Source: Deltaproteobacteria bacterium (GTDB lineage: Bacteria; Desulfobacterota; Syntrophobacteria; Syntrophobacterales; Syntrophobacteraceae). From it: DNA of 44,957 bases. How positions within the stretch are numbered: the first letter of the stretch is position 1; the number at the start of each line of letters is the position of its first letter. Of the stretch, positions 18,402 through 30,045 are shown one piece after another. The stretch lies in assembly GCA_021793275.1 (NCBI GenBank), contig JAJYTC010000015.1, positions 1-44,957 of the forward strand. The letters run 5' to 3'. The translations under genes and the position numbers were made by a program. A model generated the notes under the pieces. The model was not told where the DNA came from. It ran no database searches and was given only the letters and a program-made list of their open reading frames with translations.

Positions 18402-19247
18402 TCAAAACCAGCCATGTCCGCCCGCAGCGCTTAATTGCAACAGCACCCACAAAACCGGAAAAGCAAAAAGCAGGGAATCCAGCCTGTCGAGCACTCCTCC
18501 ATGGCCGGGGATCAATCCGCTGGAATCCTTCTTGCCCGAGTTGCGCTTGAGCATGGATTCGATCAGGTCCCCCACCTGGCCGGCAACTGCGACCGCCAGG
18601 CTGAAAATGCAAATTGACGCCAGTGGAACGGTTCTTAAAAAGATCAACCCTATGACCGGTCCTGCAACCATACTCGAACAGAGCCCGCCAATCGAGCCCT
18701 CGACGGTCTTTTTCGGGCTGACCTCCGGGTATAGCCTGCGTCTGCCCAGCTTACGGCCGGTGAAGTAAGCCCCGGAATCCCCCGCTACGATAACCGCCAG
18801 CACGAACAAAATCCAGAACCTTCCGTCAGGCTTGTCCCAGATAAGCAGCACGAAGGACAGTAAGTAAGGCACATAGAGCCAGGCAAAGCAGAGCATGGCT
18901 ATTCTGCCGATTTCATCCCGATCCAGGGGGGCGGAAATCATCATAAAGGTGAGCGCGGAAAAAAACGAGATAAAAAGAGCGCAATTAAGGCCCGTAATCC
19001 CCCATGTATAAGTCAATGAAGGCAAAAAAAGCCCCGCTGCAAACGAAATCGGTCTCCATTTCCCCGGAAGAGGGACCTCGAAAAGCAGACCGTGCAGTTC
19101 CCACAGGCCGATTGTAACGGCAAGAAGGACAAGCGCAAGCCCGCTCAAGCGGGGACCGGCCACCACACATGCCAGAACGGGCATACCGATGAGTATGCCG
19201 GTTATCACGCGCAGTTTGCTTGAATTCGATTTTGGACTGTCAGGCAT
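18402..19247 (-). CDS. cdsA: Phosphatidate cytidylyltransferase
   Basis: Makes CDP-diacylglycerol from phosphatidate and CTP at the inner membrane. The product has 281 residues with about seven hydrophobic helices. The family signature is present in order: AGDSGAYFTGRKLGRR, VSPKKTVEGSIGG, QVGDLIESMLKRNSGKKDS and LIPGHGGVLDRLDSL near the C-terminus. It sits between uppS (13 bp upstream) and dxr in the minus-strand block. Confidence 0.95.
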   Translation of the reverse strand: MPDSPKSNSSKLRVITGILIGMPVLACVVAGPRLSGLALVLLAVTIGLWELHGLLFEVPLPGKWRPISFAAGLFLPSLTYTWGITGLNCALFISFFSALTFMMISAPLDRDEIGRIAMLCFAWLYVPYLLSFVLLIWDKPDGRFWILFVLAVIVAGDSGAYFTGRKLGRRRLYPEVSPKKTVEGSIGGLCSSMVAGPVIGLIFLRTVPLASICIFSLAVAVAGQVGDLIESMLKRNSGKKDSSGLIPGHGGVLDRLDSLLFAFPVLWVLLQLSAAGGHGWF

Positions 19248-19260
19248 GGAATCCTGAAAT

Positions 19261-20058
19261 CTATCGCGATCCCGAACGCGAAAACTTAATATCTGCTGCG
19301 GGCGCGCGGGCGGGCGACGGCCGCCTGTTGTTTTTTACCTGTTCGCCGGTGCGGCCAAAGCGACGCTCTCTTTTCTGAAATTCTGCGAGCGCTTCGATGA
19401 AATCATCCCTTCCGAAATCGGGCCACAAAGTCTCCGTAAAATAAAACTCCGCGTAAGCGATCTGCCAGAGCAGAAAGTTGCTTACCCTGATTTCCCCGCC
19501 AGTCCTTATGACCAGATCGGGGTCGGGAAGCTCCGGGTCGTAGAGATAGCGTGAAAAGAGTTCGGCAGACAATTGGTCGTTCGAATACAGGCCCTTGATG
19601 ACATCGTCGGTAAAGAGTTTTGCGGCCCTCATGATCTCCTGCCTGCCCCCGTAGTTCAGGGCCAGGCTGAGAGTGAGTCCGTCAAAGTGGGCCGTCTCGA
19701 TCTCGGCTGCCAAAAGTTGCTTGAGGTTGGAAGTCGGTATGCCCTTATCGTCGCCGATATGCCTCACACGAACCCGGTTTTTGATCAGTTCGGGCAGTTC
19801 GGATTTGAGGAATTTTGCAAGCAGTCCCCAGAGCGCTCTAACCTCACTATCCGGCCGATTCCAGTTTTCCTCCGAGAAGGTATACAGCGTCAGATAGCGT
19901 ATACCCAGGTCACTGCAGCAGGTCAAAATGCCACGCACATTTTCGGCGCCCTTGCGGTGCCCGAAAATTCTGTTTTTGACCCTTTGCCTGGCCCACCGCC
20001 CGTTGCCGTCCATTATGATGGCCACATGTTGCGGAAGGCGCTCCAAATCAAGTTCCAT
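19261..20058 (-). CDS. uppS: Undecaprenyl diphosphate synthase (cis-prenyltransferase)
   Basis: Condenses isopentenyl diphosphate onto farnesyl diphosphate to build the undecaprenyl carrier for peptidoglycan and surface polymers. The product has 265 residues. Key motifs are HVAIIMDGNGRWA (catalytic Asp), LTLYTFSEENWNRP, SLALNYGGRQEI and DLVIRTGGEIRVSNFLLWQ, then the ETLWPDF motif. The C-terminal ~30 residues are a basic, Pro/Arg-rich tail beyond the conserved domain. Its ATG directly follows the frr stop (TAGATG). Confidence 0.97.
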   Translation of the reverse strand: MELDLERLPQHVAIIMDGNGRWARQRVKNRIFGHRKGAENVRGILTCCSDLGIRYLTLYTFSEENWNRPDSEVRALWGLLAKFLKSELPELIKNRVRVRHIGDDKGIPTSNLKQLLAAEIETAHFDGLTLSLALNYGGRQEIMRAAKLFTDDVIKGLYSNDQLSAELFSRYLYDPELPDPDLVIRTGGEIRVSNFLLWQIAYAEFYFTETLWPDFGRDDFIEALAEFQKRERRFGRTGEQVKNNRRPSPARAPAADIKFSRSGSR

Positions 20059-20616
20059 CTACGTTTCCAGGATTTCTTTTTCCTTGGCGCTGAACACTAC
20101 GTCTATTTTTTTGACAAAATCGTCTGTGATCTTCTGAATTTCCTCTTGTGCCCGAAACTGCTCGTCTTCGGAGACTTTTTTGTCTTTTTTAAGCTCCTTT
20201 ATCTTTTCATTTATATCACGCCTGATGTTTCTTACTGCGACCTTGGATTCCTCGGCCCTTTTCTTGACTATTTTCACAAGGTCGCGGCGCCGTTCGGTGG
20301 TAAGAGGCGGAATGTTGATTCTGATAGCCTTGCCGTCGTTCATCGGTGTCAGGCCCAGATCGGATTTCAATATCGCCTTTTCAATTTCGCCCACCGCCGA
20401 TGTGTCCCAGGGCTGAATGACTATTGTGCGCGGATCGGGTATGGTCAGCGTTGCCAGTTGATTTAGCGGGGTCGCAGTCCCGTAGTAGTCGGCCTTGATG
20501 CCGTCAACCAGCGAAATCGAAGCTCTTCCCGTTCGAAGCTTTTTATACTCGGTTTCGAGGGCCTCAACCGCCTTATTCATGCGATCGTCGAGATCGCTGT
20601 AAATCTCATCAAGCAT
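20059..20616 (-). CDS. frr: Ribosome recycling factor
   Basis: Splits post-termination ribosomes together with EF-G. The product has 185 residues, the standard length. It has the usual pattern: [20 protein letters not shown] near the start, [39 protein letters not shown], and a long C-terminal helical arm ending KEKEILET. The ATG at 20616 overlaps the end of pyrH by 8 bp, and uppS begins immediately after it. Confidence 0.98.
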   Translation of the reverse strand: MLDEIYSDLDDRMNKAVEALETEYKKLRTGRASISLVDGIKADYYGTATPLNQLATLTIPDPRTIVIQPWDTSAVGEIEKAILKSDLGLTPMNDGKAIRINIPPLTTERRRDLVKIVKKRAEESKVAVRNIRRDINEKIKELKKDKKVSEDEQFRAQEEIQKITDDFVKKIDVVFSAKEKEILET

Positions 20617-21346
20617 AGCATGTTTCCTCCACTACGGTTCCGATCGGCTTGCCAAGCACCGCTTTCCTGATGTTGCCTCTAACATTGAGATTGAAGACGA
20701 TCACCCTCATTTTCTGTTCTCTGGCCAGAGAGATGGCCGTAGCATCCATAACCCTGAGGTTGCGCGCCAGGACTTCGGAAAAACTGATGCGCTCATAGCG
20801 AACCGCAAAAGGATTCTTTACCGGATCGGCTTCATAGACGCCATCGACTTTGGTTGCTTTCATCAGAACTTCCGCCCCGATTTCACTTGCCCGAAGCGCG
20901 GCCGTCGTATCGGTGGTAAAGAAAGGAAGCCCGGTACCGGCAGCGAAAATCACTATGCGTCCCTTTTCCAGATGCCTGAGTGCTCTGCGCCTGATGAAGG
21001 GTTCGGCGACCTCCTTCATGTCGATCGCCGACTGCACCCTGGTAGCTATTCCGAATCTTTCGAGAGCGTCCTGCATTGCAAGGGCATTCATCACGGTAGC
21101 AAGCATGCCCATGTAATCGGCCGTGGACCTGTCCATTCCGTCGGATGCCGCCGATACCCCTCGAAAAATGTTTCCACCCCCGATGACAAGGGCGATCTGC
21201 GTGCCCAGCTTATGCACTTCCGAAATCTGCTCGGCAATTTCACGCAGCACCACTGTGTCTATCCCGTAGGCCTCAGACCCCATCAAAGCTTCACCGCTGA
21301 GTTTGAGAAGTATTCTGCGGTAAACGGGCCTTTCCTCTTCGTTCAT
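20609..21346 (-). CDS. pyrH: UMP kinase
   Basis: Phosphorylates UMP to UDP for pyrimidine nucleotide synthesis; a homohexamer of the amino-acid-kinase fold. The product has 245 residues. Motifs are [80 protein letters not shown] and [15 protein letters not shown]. It follows tsf by 44 bp and overlaps frr. Confidence 0.98.
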   Translation of the reverse strand: MNEEERPVYRRILLKLSGEALMGSEAYGIDTVVLREIAEQISEVHKLGTQIALVIGGGNIFRGVSAASDGMDRSTADYMGMLATVMNALAMQDALERFGIATRVQSAIDMKEVAEPFIRRRALRHLEKGRIVIFAAGTGLPFFTTDTTAALRASEIGAEVLMKATKVDGVYEADPVKNPFAVRYERISFSEVLARNLRVMDATAISLAREQKMRVIVFNLNVRGNIRKAVLGKPIGTVVEETCYA

Positions 21347-21390
21347 CAGGGCTCACTCCATTTTCGTTGCGGCAAAACGCTACCCCCTAT

Positions 21391-21984
21391 CTACTCACCG
21401 AGCTGATACCTGCAAAACCGGCGAACTTCAATTTTTTCGCCCACTTTCGAGATCAACTCGTTCAAATAATCCTGCATGCTCTTGTCGGGGTCGCGAATGT
21501 ACTTTTGTTGCATCAGGGCGTTTTCTTCGTAAAATTTGCGCATTTTCCCGTCAACCATTTTTTCAAGTACATTCTGCGGCTTTCCGGATTCGGCCGCCTG
21601 GGCCATGTAAATCGCCCGCTCGCGCTCGACGATGTCTTGAGGGATATCCTCAGGAATAACCCCCATCGGATTGGCCGCCGCTATTTGAAGGGCGACATTG
21701 CGCACAAATTCACCGAAATCCTCGCTCTTGGCGGCAAAATCGGTCTCGCAGTTGACTTCGACCAGGACCCCGATTTTCCCGGCGCCGTGGATATAGGCAT
21801 GCACCAAACCGTCGGTGGCTTCCCTGCCCGCCCTTTTCATGGCCTTGGCAAGGCCCTTTTGACGCAATATATCAACGGCCTTTTCAATATCGCCCGAAGC
21901 GTCCTGGAGCGCTTTTTTGCAATCCATCATGCCAACGTTGGTTCTGTCTCTTAATTCTTTTACCATAGCAGATGTTATTTCCAA
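21391..21984 (-). CDS. tsf: Elongation factor Ts, short form
   Basis: Guanine-nucleotide exchange factor for EF-Tu. The product is about 197 residues, close to the short EF-Ts of Thermus and cyanobacteria and well below the 283 of E. coli. It has the UBA-like N-terminus (MVKELRDRTNVGMMDCKKAL), a single core with GKIGVLVEVNCETDFAAKSE, and a short C-terminal segment. A TTG at 21984 is chosen as the start because AGGAGG lies 6 nt upstream and the product then begins MEITSAMVKELRDRT, as in homologues. An ATG at 21990 directly abuts the same AGGAGG and is too close. It follows rpsB and precedes pyrH. Confidence 0.95.
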   Translation of the reverse strand: MEITSAMVKELRDRTNVGMMDCKKALQDASGDIEKAVDILRQKGLAKAMKRAGREATDGLVHAYIHGAGKIGVLVEVNCETDFAAKSEDFGEFVRNVALQIAAANPMGVIPEDIPQDIVERERAIYMAQAAESGKPQNVLEKMVDGKMRKFYEENALMQQKYIRDPDKSMQDYLNELISKVGEKIEVRRFCRYQLGE

Positions 21985-22122
21985 TTTCATCCTCCTGTGA
22001 AACAAAATCTGTCAGTTTCGATATTTGAAATTATATTCGGATTTGAGTCTGACTTTGAGGCTTCAGCAAGCCCATCAGCCGGAAAAGGGGTAGCAGGCCC
22101 GGGGCCGATATCCGACAGGACA

Positions 22123-22153
22123 GGGGCTTCGGCGCCTTCGACGCCGAAGCCCC
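22123..22153. terminator. Strong 12-bp hairpin between rpsB and tsf
   Basis: GGGGCTTCGGCG (22123-22134) pairs perfectly with CGCCGAAGCCCC (22142-22153) around a 7-nt loop. It starts 7 nt after the rpsB stop in the direction of transcription. There is no T-run on the minus strand after it, so full intrinsic termination is doubtful. It may reduce read-through into tsf or protect the rpsB transcript end. Confidence 0.55.
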
Positions 22154-22159
22154 GTTTCA

Positions 22160-22981
22160 TTATTCTTCCTCTTGCCGGTTCTGCAAAGGATTTATGATCT
22201 CAACGACCGGACCTTCCGCTTCCTGTCCGAGGATCTGGCCGGCGGGAACTTCCTCGAGTTCAATTCCTTTGTCGGCTTCGCCCTGCCTTAGCTCGGAAAA
22301 TTTCGAACGGCCCTCTATGCAGGCGTCGGCTATCTTTGAGGTGACAAGCCTTATGGCTCGAATTGCGTCGTCATTGCCGGGAATAGGGTAGTCGATCACA
22401 TCCGGATCGCAATTGGTATCCACAACCGCTACGACCGGTATGCCAAGGCGGTTGGCTTCCATGACAGCGATGTTCTCGCGTTGTGTGTCCACTACGAAGA
22501 GGGCGCCGGGGAGCCTGTTCATCTTTTTTATGCCGCCGAGGTTTTTTTCAAGTTTCTCACGCTCGCGCTGAAGCCCCAGGATCTCCTTTTTCGGAAACCG
22601 GTTGATCGCGCCGTCTTCGACCATGGCATCGAGTTCTTTCAGCCGGTCGATTCTTTGTTTGATCGTCTTGAAATTGGTGAGCATCCCTCCCAGCCATCGC
22701 TGGTTGACATAGAACATATCGCAACGCGCTGTTTCTTCCATGATGGAGTCGCGCGCCTGTTGCTTGGTGCCCACGAAAAGAACGGTGTCCCCCGCCGCAA
22801 CCGTATCGACCACGAATTGATAGGCGGTGTTGAAAAGCCTGACGGTGCGCTGCAAATCTATGATATAAATACCGTTGCGAGCGCCGAAAATGTAGGGTTT
22901 CATCTTGGGGTTCCACCGGCGGGTCTGGTGCCCGAAATGGACCCCGGCTTCCAACAACTGTTTCATTCCAACAACTGCCAT
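22160..22981 (-). CDS. rpsB: 30S ribosomal protein S2
   Basis: A small-subunit ribosomal protein. The product has 273 residues, slightly longer than E. coli S2 because of an acidic C-terminal tail ending in EEE. Motifs are [80 protein letters not shown], and [15 protein letters not shown] followed by the [11 protein letters not shown] segment. It is the first gene of the minus-strand block, so the main promoter should lie in 22982-23164, which is shared divergently with exonuclease III. Confidence 0.98.
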   Translation of the reverse strand: MAVVGMKQLLEAGVHFGHQTRRWNPKMKPYIFGARNGIYIIDLQRTVRLFNTAYQFVVDTVAAGDTVLFVGTKQQARDSIMEETARCDMFYVNQRWLGGMLTNFKTIKQRIDRLKELDAMVEDGAINRFPKKEILGLQREREKLEKNLGGIKKMNRLPGALFVVDTQRENIAVMEANRLGIPVVAVVDTNCDPDVIDYPIPGNDDAIRAIRLVTSKIADACIEGRSKFSELRQGEADKGIELEEVPAGQILGQEAEGPVVEIINPLQNRQEEE

Positions 22982-23164
22982 GAGTCAGCTCCTTCTGGTT
23001 TGCCTCCGCCCCTTTGCATCCGATCCGCCAATCGAAGACCGGACACCAAAAGGTCAAGGGGAGTGTGATTTTTATCAAACCAGACCTTCTAACATGTTCA
23101 TCTCGGCCGAGCAAGTTATTATTTGGTTTCCATATCGTATGCCTTGCAAAACGGAGATTCTCTG

Positions 23165-23959
23165 ATGGCATGGAAAATAGCGACTTTCAATGTGAATGGT
23201 ATTCGCTCACGGTTGCATGTTCTCCTAACCTGGATCGAGCGCAACAAGCCCGACGTCCTGTGTCTGCAGGAAATAAAATGCCGGGACGTCGAGTTTCCTT
23301 TCGACGCCATGCGGGATGCAGGCTACGAGGCGAGCGTCTTCGGGCAGAAATCGTTTCACGGGGTTGCAATCCTTAGCCTTCGAAAGCCCGAAGAGCTCAG
23401 GCGCGGGTTCGGCGGCGACGGCTCCGACGTCGAGGCGAGGCTCATCGCTGCGAAAATCGATGGCATTTGGATCTTCAATACCTACGTCCCCCAGGGCAGG
23501 AGCCCCGATAACCCCGCGTTCCAGGAAAAACTGGCTTTCTTCGCCAGGCTGAAAGAGCTTTTCAGCCGGGAACACAAACCCTCCGAGCCAATTGTCTGGA
23601 CAGGGGACATCAACGTGGCCCCCGAAGATATGGACGTCTTCGCGCCAAAAAGGATGGAAGGCAAAATCGGCTTTCATCCCGAAGAAAAGCAGGCGCTTGC
23701 CGGGGTGGTTTCCTGGGGATTTATCGACCTTTTCCGGAAGCACCACCCCGAGCTGCGGCAGTTCACTTTCTGGGATTACCGGCTGCCCAAAAGTTTTGAC
23801 AGGGACCTTGGCTGGAGGCTCGATCATATCAGGGCTACCGAATGCGTCGCCAGGGCCTCGATAGACTGCCGGGTGGACGCCGCTCCTCGCGGCGAACCCG
23901 GTCCAAGCGATCACGCACCCGTCTGGGCGGAAATCGAGCTGGGCGGGATAGGAGCATAA
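23165..23959 (+). CDS. xth: Exodeoxyribonuclease III
   Basis: An AP endonuclease and 3'-5' exonuclease of base-excision repair. The product has 264 residues. Catalytic motifs of the EEP fold are FNVNGIRSRL, CLQEIKC, YVPQGRSP, WTGDINVAPEDMDV, FTFWDYR, WRLDHI and the terminal SDHAPVWAEIEL. The ATG at 23165 is preceded by GGAG with about 8 nt spacing; a longer frame from 23123 has no support. It is divergent from rpsB and apparently monocistronic. Confidence 0.95.
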   Translation: MAWKIATFNVNGIRSRLHVLLTWIERNKPDVLCLQEIKCRDVEFPFDAMRDAGYEASVFGQKSFHGVAILSLRKPEELRRGFGGDGSDVEARLIAAKIDGIWIFNTYVPQGRSPDNPAFQEKLAFFARLKELFSREHKPSEPIVWTGDINVAPEDMDVFAPKRMEGKIGFHPEEKQALAGVVSWGFIDLFRKHHPELRQFTFWDYRLPKSFDRDLGWRLDHIRATECVARASIDCRVDAAPRGEPGPSDHAPVWAEIELGGIGA

Positions 23960-26366
<2,407 letters not shown>

Positions 26367-26374
<8 letters not shown>

Positions 26375-26693
26375 GAAAGATTCTTCTGAGAAAAGACTGT
26401 CTTCGGAAGACGAATTCTCCAGGCAAGTGGGCCGCAAAGAAGCTCGTAAGCTGAAGGCCCGGGACCGTAAAGACCATGGGGTGCGGTTCGGACTGGATAT
26501 GCTCGGAGTCATCGGCTGGTCGGTGAGCATACCCGCCCTGGCTGGATCGTTCCTGGGCGCGTGGATTGACCGCACTTGGCCAAGCCGATTTTCCTGGACC
26601 CTGATGCTTCTTTTGGGAGGAATCATTCTAGGTTCAATTAACGCTTGGTACTGGATCAGCCAGGAGCGTAAAAAAATCGAAAAAGACCGATAG
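26367..26693 (+). CDS. atpQ: N-ATPase accessory membrane protein AtpQ (AtpI/AtpZ-like)
   Basis: A 108-residue protein with a charged, lysine-rich N-terminus of about 40 residues and two transmembrane helices, around GVIGWSVSIPALAGSFLGAW and TLMLLLGGIILGSINAWYWI. This hairpin of two helices is the AtpI/AtpZ (ATPase_gene1) type, known as AtpQ in N-ATPase operons, and is thought to assist F0 or c-ring assembly or Mg2+/Ca2+ uptake. In described N-ATPase operons it is followed by atpR; here atpB follows after 11 bp, with no room for atpR. Confidence 0.85.
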
Positions 26694-26704
26694 ACGGAGT
26701 CGCT

Positions 26705-27448
26705 ATGGAACTGGGTTTGGATCATTGGGTGCTCTGCCGCTGGGGGCCGGTGCGCTTGAACGCCACTATCCTCTACACGTGGCTGGTTATGGCGGTTCTG
26801 GTACTGCTCTCCTGGCTGGCAACCCGCAGGCTTTCCACGGATGAAAGAGTTTCCCCCTGGCAAAACCTGCTTGAAGTATTGGTGGGGAGCATGAAGGAAC
26901 AGATCCGGCAGATCACCCAGCAGGACCCGGAGCCTTTCCTGCCGTTCATCGGCACCCTGTTCATTTTTATTTCGTTTTCCAGTCTTTTAACCGTCTTCCC
27001 TGGTTATCATCCGCCGACCTATTCCCTGTCCACTACATCGGCCCTGGCGGTCTGCGCCCTGGCGGCGGTCCCATTTTACGGCATTGCCCGTCAGGGACTG
27101 CGAGCCTACCTGGGGCATTACCTGGCGCCTACAGTCCTGATGTTGCCTTTTCATATCATCTCCGAACTGTCGCGAACCCTTTCTCTTTCGGTGCGGCTCT
27201 TTGGCAACGTGATGAGCGGCGCGCTGATGGGAACCATTCTCCTTGCCGTGGTGCCCTTATTTTTCCCACTGGTCATGCAATTGCTCGAGCTTCTCATCGG
27301 CCAGATCCAGGCCTTTATTTTTGCGGTGCTGGCTACCGTCTATATCGTGTCTGCGGCCCAGGCCCATGAAGAAAAAAAGAGGCCCCGAGTCAAAGGCCCG
27401 GATACAGGAAATCGAGAATCCGATGAATACGGAGGAAAAGTAATATGA
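26705..27448 (+). CDS. atpB: N-type F-ATPase, F0 subunit a
   Basis: A 247-residue integral membrane stator subunit carrying the ion half-channels. It has about five to six hydrophobic helices. The essential stator arginine lies in LSLSVRLFGNVMSGALMG near residue 165, the canonical RLFGN motif. It begins MELGLDHWVLCRWGPVRLNA, typical of the N-type a subunit. The ATG at 26705 has CGGAG upstream. It overlaps atpE by 4 bp. Confidence 0.94.
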   Translation: MELGLDHWVLCRWGPVRLNATILYTWLVMAVLVLLSWLATRRLSTDERVSPWQNLLEVLVGSMKEQIRQITQQDPEPFLPFIGTLFIFISFSSLLTVFPGYHPPTYSLSTTSALAVCALAAVPFYGIARQGLRAYLGHYLAPTVLMLPFHIISELSRTLSLSVRLFGNVMSGALMGTILLAVVPLFFPLVMQLLELLIGQIQAFIFAVLATVYIVSAAQAHEEKKRPRVKGPDTGNRESDEYGGKVI

Positions 27449-27723
27449 GCGCGCTTGAAATTATCAGTATAGTTTCCATCGTCGTCGCCGGTCTGACCAT
27501 TACACTGGGTGCCTTCTTTCCAGCTATGGCCCAGGGCCGCGCTATCTGCCAGGCGCTGGCCTCAATGGCCCAGCAGCCCGACGAAGCCGCCGCTATTTCC
27601 CGCACTCTTTTCGTCGGTCTGGCCATGATCGAATCCCTGGCCATTTATTGCCTCGTCGTGGCCATGATCCTGGTTTTTGCCAATCCCTTCTGGAACTACT
27701 TCATTGCCAGGGCTGGAGGATGA
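27445..27723 (+). CDS. atpE: N-type F-ATPase, F0 subunit c
   Basis: A 92-residue ring-forming hairpin of two helices. Helix 1 has FFPAMAQGRAICQAL (Gln30), the loop has QQPDE, and helix 2 has GLAMIESLAIYCLVV (Glu63, Ser64, Tyr68). Relative to the Ilyobacter Na+ site (Gln32, Glu65, Ser66, Thr67, Tyr70) all are kept except Thr67, which is Leu65 here. The Gln-Glu-Ser-Tyr set suggests Na+ coupling. The stop precedes the atpF GTG by 4 nt. Confidence 0.94.
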   Translation: MSALEIISIVSIVVAGLTITLGAFFPAMAQGRAICQALASMAQQPDEAAAISRTLFVGLAMIESLAIYCLVVAMILVFANPFWNYFIARAGG

Positions 27724-27727
27724 GGCA

Positions 27728-28504
27728 GTGTTGATCGACTGGTTTACCGTGGCCGCACAAATTGTCAACTTCCTGATCCTGGTGGCCCTGCTTAAACACT
27801 TTCTCTATGGTCCAATCATCGCCGCCATGACCGCCAGAGAGGTCAGAATCGAGGCTAACCTCTCGGAAGCAAGGCAAAAAAGGCTGAAGGCGGAGCAAGC
27901 GGAAGCCTCCCTGAACAACAGGATGCGGGAAATTGAACAGCAGCGCCAGGGAATGCTGATTGAGGCAGGGCGCCAGGCCGAAGCCTATAAGCGAGAGCTT
28001 TTCTCTCAAGCCAGGCAGGAAGTGGATGAAATTCGTCGAAAATGGGCGGCTTCCCTGCAGCAGGAGAGGGAGATCTTTCTCAAGGATCTCAAGCAGCGAC
28101 TCGTTCGGGAGGTTTTGGCTATCTCCGGCCAGACTCTGCGGGAAATGGGAAATGTGGAGTTGGAGAAGCAGTTGATCGAGGTCTTTCTGGATCGGCTCCG
28201 GCTGCTTGCCCCCGAGGAGCAGGAGACCATCCGGGAATCAGTTAAGGACCAGGGGGGCGGGTTGCTTATCAATACGGCTTTTGAGCTGCCTGAAGAAATT
28301 CGGAAAAAGATCGTCGCGGCGGTTCGGAGTCAGTTCGGTGTGGATCTTTCGGTCAGGTTCGTCACTTCAGAAAAGTTGCTGGCCGGCATTGAGCTGCTTA
28401 CCGGCTCCCGCAAGCTTGCCTGGAGTATGGGGAGCTTCCTGGACTCCCTCGGGGAGAGCGTCTCCGAGGCTTTTCAGGAGCTTGAAAAAAGCGAGCAGGG
28501 ATGA
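27728..28504 (+). CDS. atpF: N-type F-ATPase, fused b/delta-like stator subunit
   Basis: A 258-residue peripheral-stalk subunit. The N-terminus [20 protein letters not shown] is a single membrane helix. It is followed by a long charged coiled coil (about residues 35-150) and a C-terminal globular part (about 190-245, with [20 protein letters not shown]) resembling the end of the delta subunit. This explains the missing atpH (delta). The GTG at 27728 is chosen because GGAGG lies about 8 nt upstream and matches the usual N-ATPase b start. It overlaps atpA by 4 bp. Confidence 0.9.
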   Translation: MLIDWFTVAAQIVNFLILVALLKHFLYGPIIAAMTAREVRIEANLSEARQKRLKAEQAEASLNNRMREIEQQRQGMLIEAGRQAEAYKRELFSQARQEVDEIRRKWAASLQQEREIFLKDLKQRLVREVLAISGQTLREMGNVELEKQLIEVFLDRLRLLAPEEQETIRESVKDQGGGLLINTAFELPEEIRKKIVAAVRSQFGVDLSVRFVTSEKLLAGIELLTGSRKLAWSMGSFLDSLGESVSEAFQELEKSEQG

Positions 28505-30045
28505 ACGTGGAGCTCATGGACCTCTACAGTGTTTTGGACGAGACTGCCTCAGTCCTGGAAAAGGCGTTGAACGGCTGTCGGCCCGGACTAAGGACCCTGA
28601 AAGTGGGCCGAGTCCGCTCGGTGGGAAATGGCATTGCCCTGGTGGAAGGATTGCCCGGAGTTAAAGCGGAGGAAATTATTCGCTTCCCGGAGGGCTTGGA
28701 AGGCGTGGCCCTGAACGTCGAGCCCACTGAAGTGGGCATAGTCCTCCTTGGCGAAGTGGGCGATTTAAAGGCAGGCGCCGAGGTCTTCTGCACCGGCCGT
28801 GTTTTGGACGTCCCGGTTGGGGAGGCGCTTTTGGGACGCGTGGTTGATCCTCTCGGGCGCCCCCTGGACAATCAGGGCCCTGTCCACAGCGTGGAACGCC
28901 GCCCCGTGGAACGGAAAGCACCGCCTATCATGGCTCGGGCCCCTGTAACCGTACCCCTGCAAACGGGCTTGAAAGTGGTCGATGCGCTGGTACCCATAGG
29001 ACGGGGCCAGAGGCAACTGATTCTTGGGGACCGGCAGACGGGAAAGACCGCCATCGCCCTGGATACCGTGATCAACCAAAAGGACACCGGCGTCATCTGT
29101 GTCTATTGCGGAATCGGCCAGAGGGGCACAGCTGTCGCCCAGGTGATTGCCGAATTGCGGGATAAGGGGGCGATGGACCATTGCATCGTCGTGGTGGCTC
29201 CGGGCGAGGTCCAGGCCGGGCTTCATTATGTAGCGCCCTATGCCGCAACCTCTATGGCCGAATACTTTATGGAGAAAGGACGTGATGTTTTGATCGTCTA
29301 TGACAATCTCACCAATCACGCCCGTTCCTATCGTGAGCTGTCCCTGCTGCTGCGCCGTCCTCCAGGGCGGGAGGCCTATCCGGGCGATATATTTTATATC
29401 CATGCCCGCCTGCTTGAGCGCTCCACTCACCTGAAAACCGACAAAGGCGCAGGCTCGCTCACCGCTCTTCCCATCGTGGAGACCGAAGCGCAGAATATTG
29501 CGGCCTATATTCCCACCAATCTCATTTCCATAACCGACGGGCAGATTTACCTCACTCCCGGCTTATTCCAGAAAGGGGTCTTTCCCGCGGTCGATGTTGG
29601 CAAATCGGTCTCGCGGGTAGGCGGCAGAGCTCAGGTGCCTGCCTACAGGGCGGTGGTAGGGGACTTGCGACTTGCGTATTCTCGGTTTCAGGAACTGGAG
29701 GCCTTCTCTCGCTTCGGCTCGCGACTGGATGAACGAACACGGAAAACCTTGGCTCACGGATACCGTGTCCGGGAGGTGCTCAAACAGCCCCAGTTCGATC
29801 CCATGCCCGTGGCCCACCAGGTCGCTGTCCTTTTGGCGCTGACCCACGGTTTGTTTGACGACGTCCCTTTGGAAAAAATCTCGGCAGCAGAAGAGGCAGT
29901 GCGCCGTATGCTCCACGAGCAGCTTCCGGAGGTCGGCCGGCGTATTGAGGCCCGAGAGAATCTTGGCGATGAGGAGCAAGCTCTCATCTTGAGCAAGGCG
30001 AAAGATGCCGTCCAGACGCTGGAGAAAAACGATGGAAGCCGTTGA
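28501..30045 (+). CDS. atpA: N-type F-ATPase, F1 alpha subunit
   Basis: A 514-residue non-catalytic nucleotide-binding subunit. It has the P-loop [18 protein letters not shown] near residue 178, [20 protein letters not shown], the DALSKHA-like region [20 protein letters not shown], and [14 protein letters not shown] with the arginine finger. The N-terminal ~30 residues, which normally contact delta, are short and divergent; this fits the fused b/delta arrangement. The end overlaps atpG by 14 bp. Confidence 0.95.
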   Translation: MNVELMDLYSVLDETASVLEKALNGCRPGLRTLKVGRVRSVGNGIALVEGLPGVKAEEIIRFPEGLEGVALNVEPTEVGIVLLGEVGDLKAGAEVFCTGRVLDVPVGEALLGRVVDPLGRPLDNQGPVHSVERRPVERKAPPIMARAPVTVPLQTGLKVVDALVPIGRGQRQLILGDRQTGKTAIALDTVINQKDTGVICVYCGIGQRGTAVAQVIAELRDKGAMDHCIVVVAPGEVQAGLHYVAPYAATSMAEYFMEKGRDVLIVYDNLTNHARSYRELSLLLRRPPGREAYPGDIFYIHARLLERSTHLKTDKGAGSLTALPIVETEAQNIAAYIPTNLISITDGQIYLTPGLFQKGVFPAVDVGKSVSRVGGRAQVPAYRAVVGDLRLAYSRFQELEAFSRFGSRLDERTRKTLAHGYRVREVLKQPQFDPMPVAHQVAVLLALTHGLFDDVPLEKISAAEEAVRRMLHEQLPEVGRRIEARENLGDEEQALILSKAKDAVQTLEKNDGSR

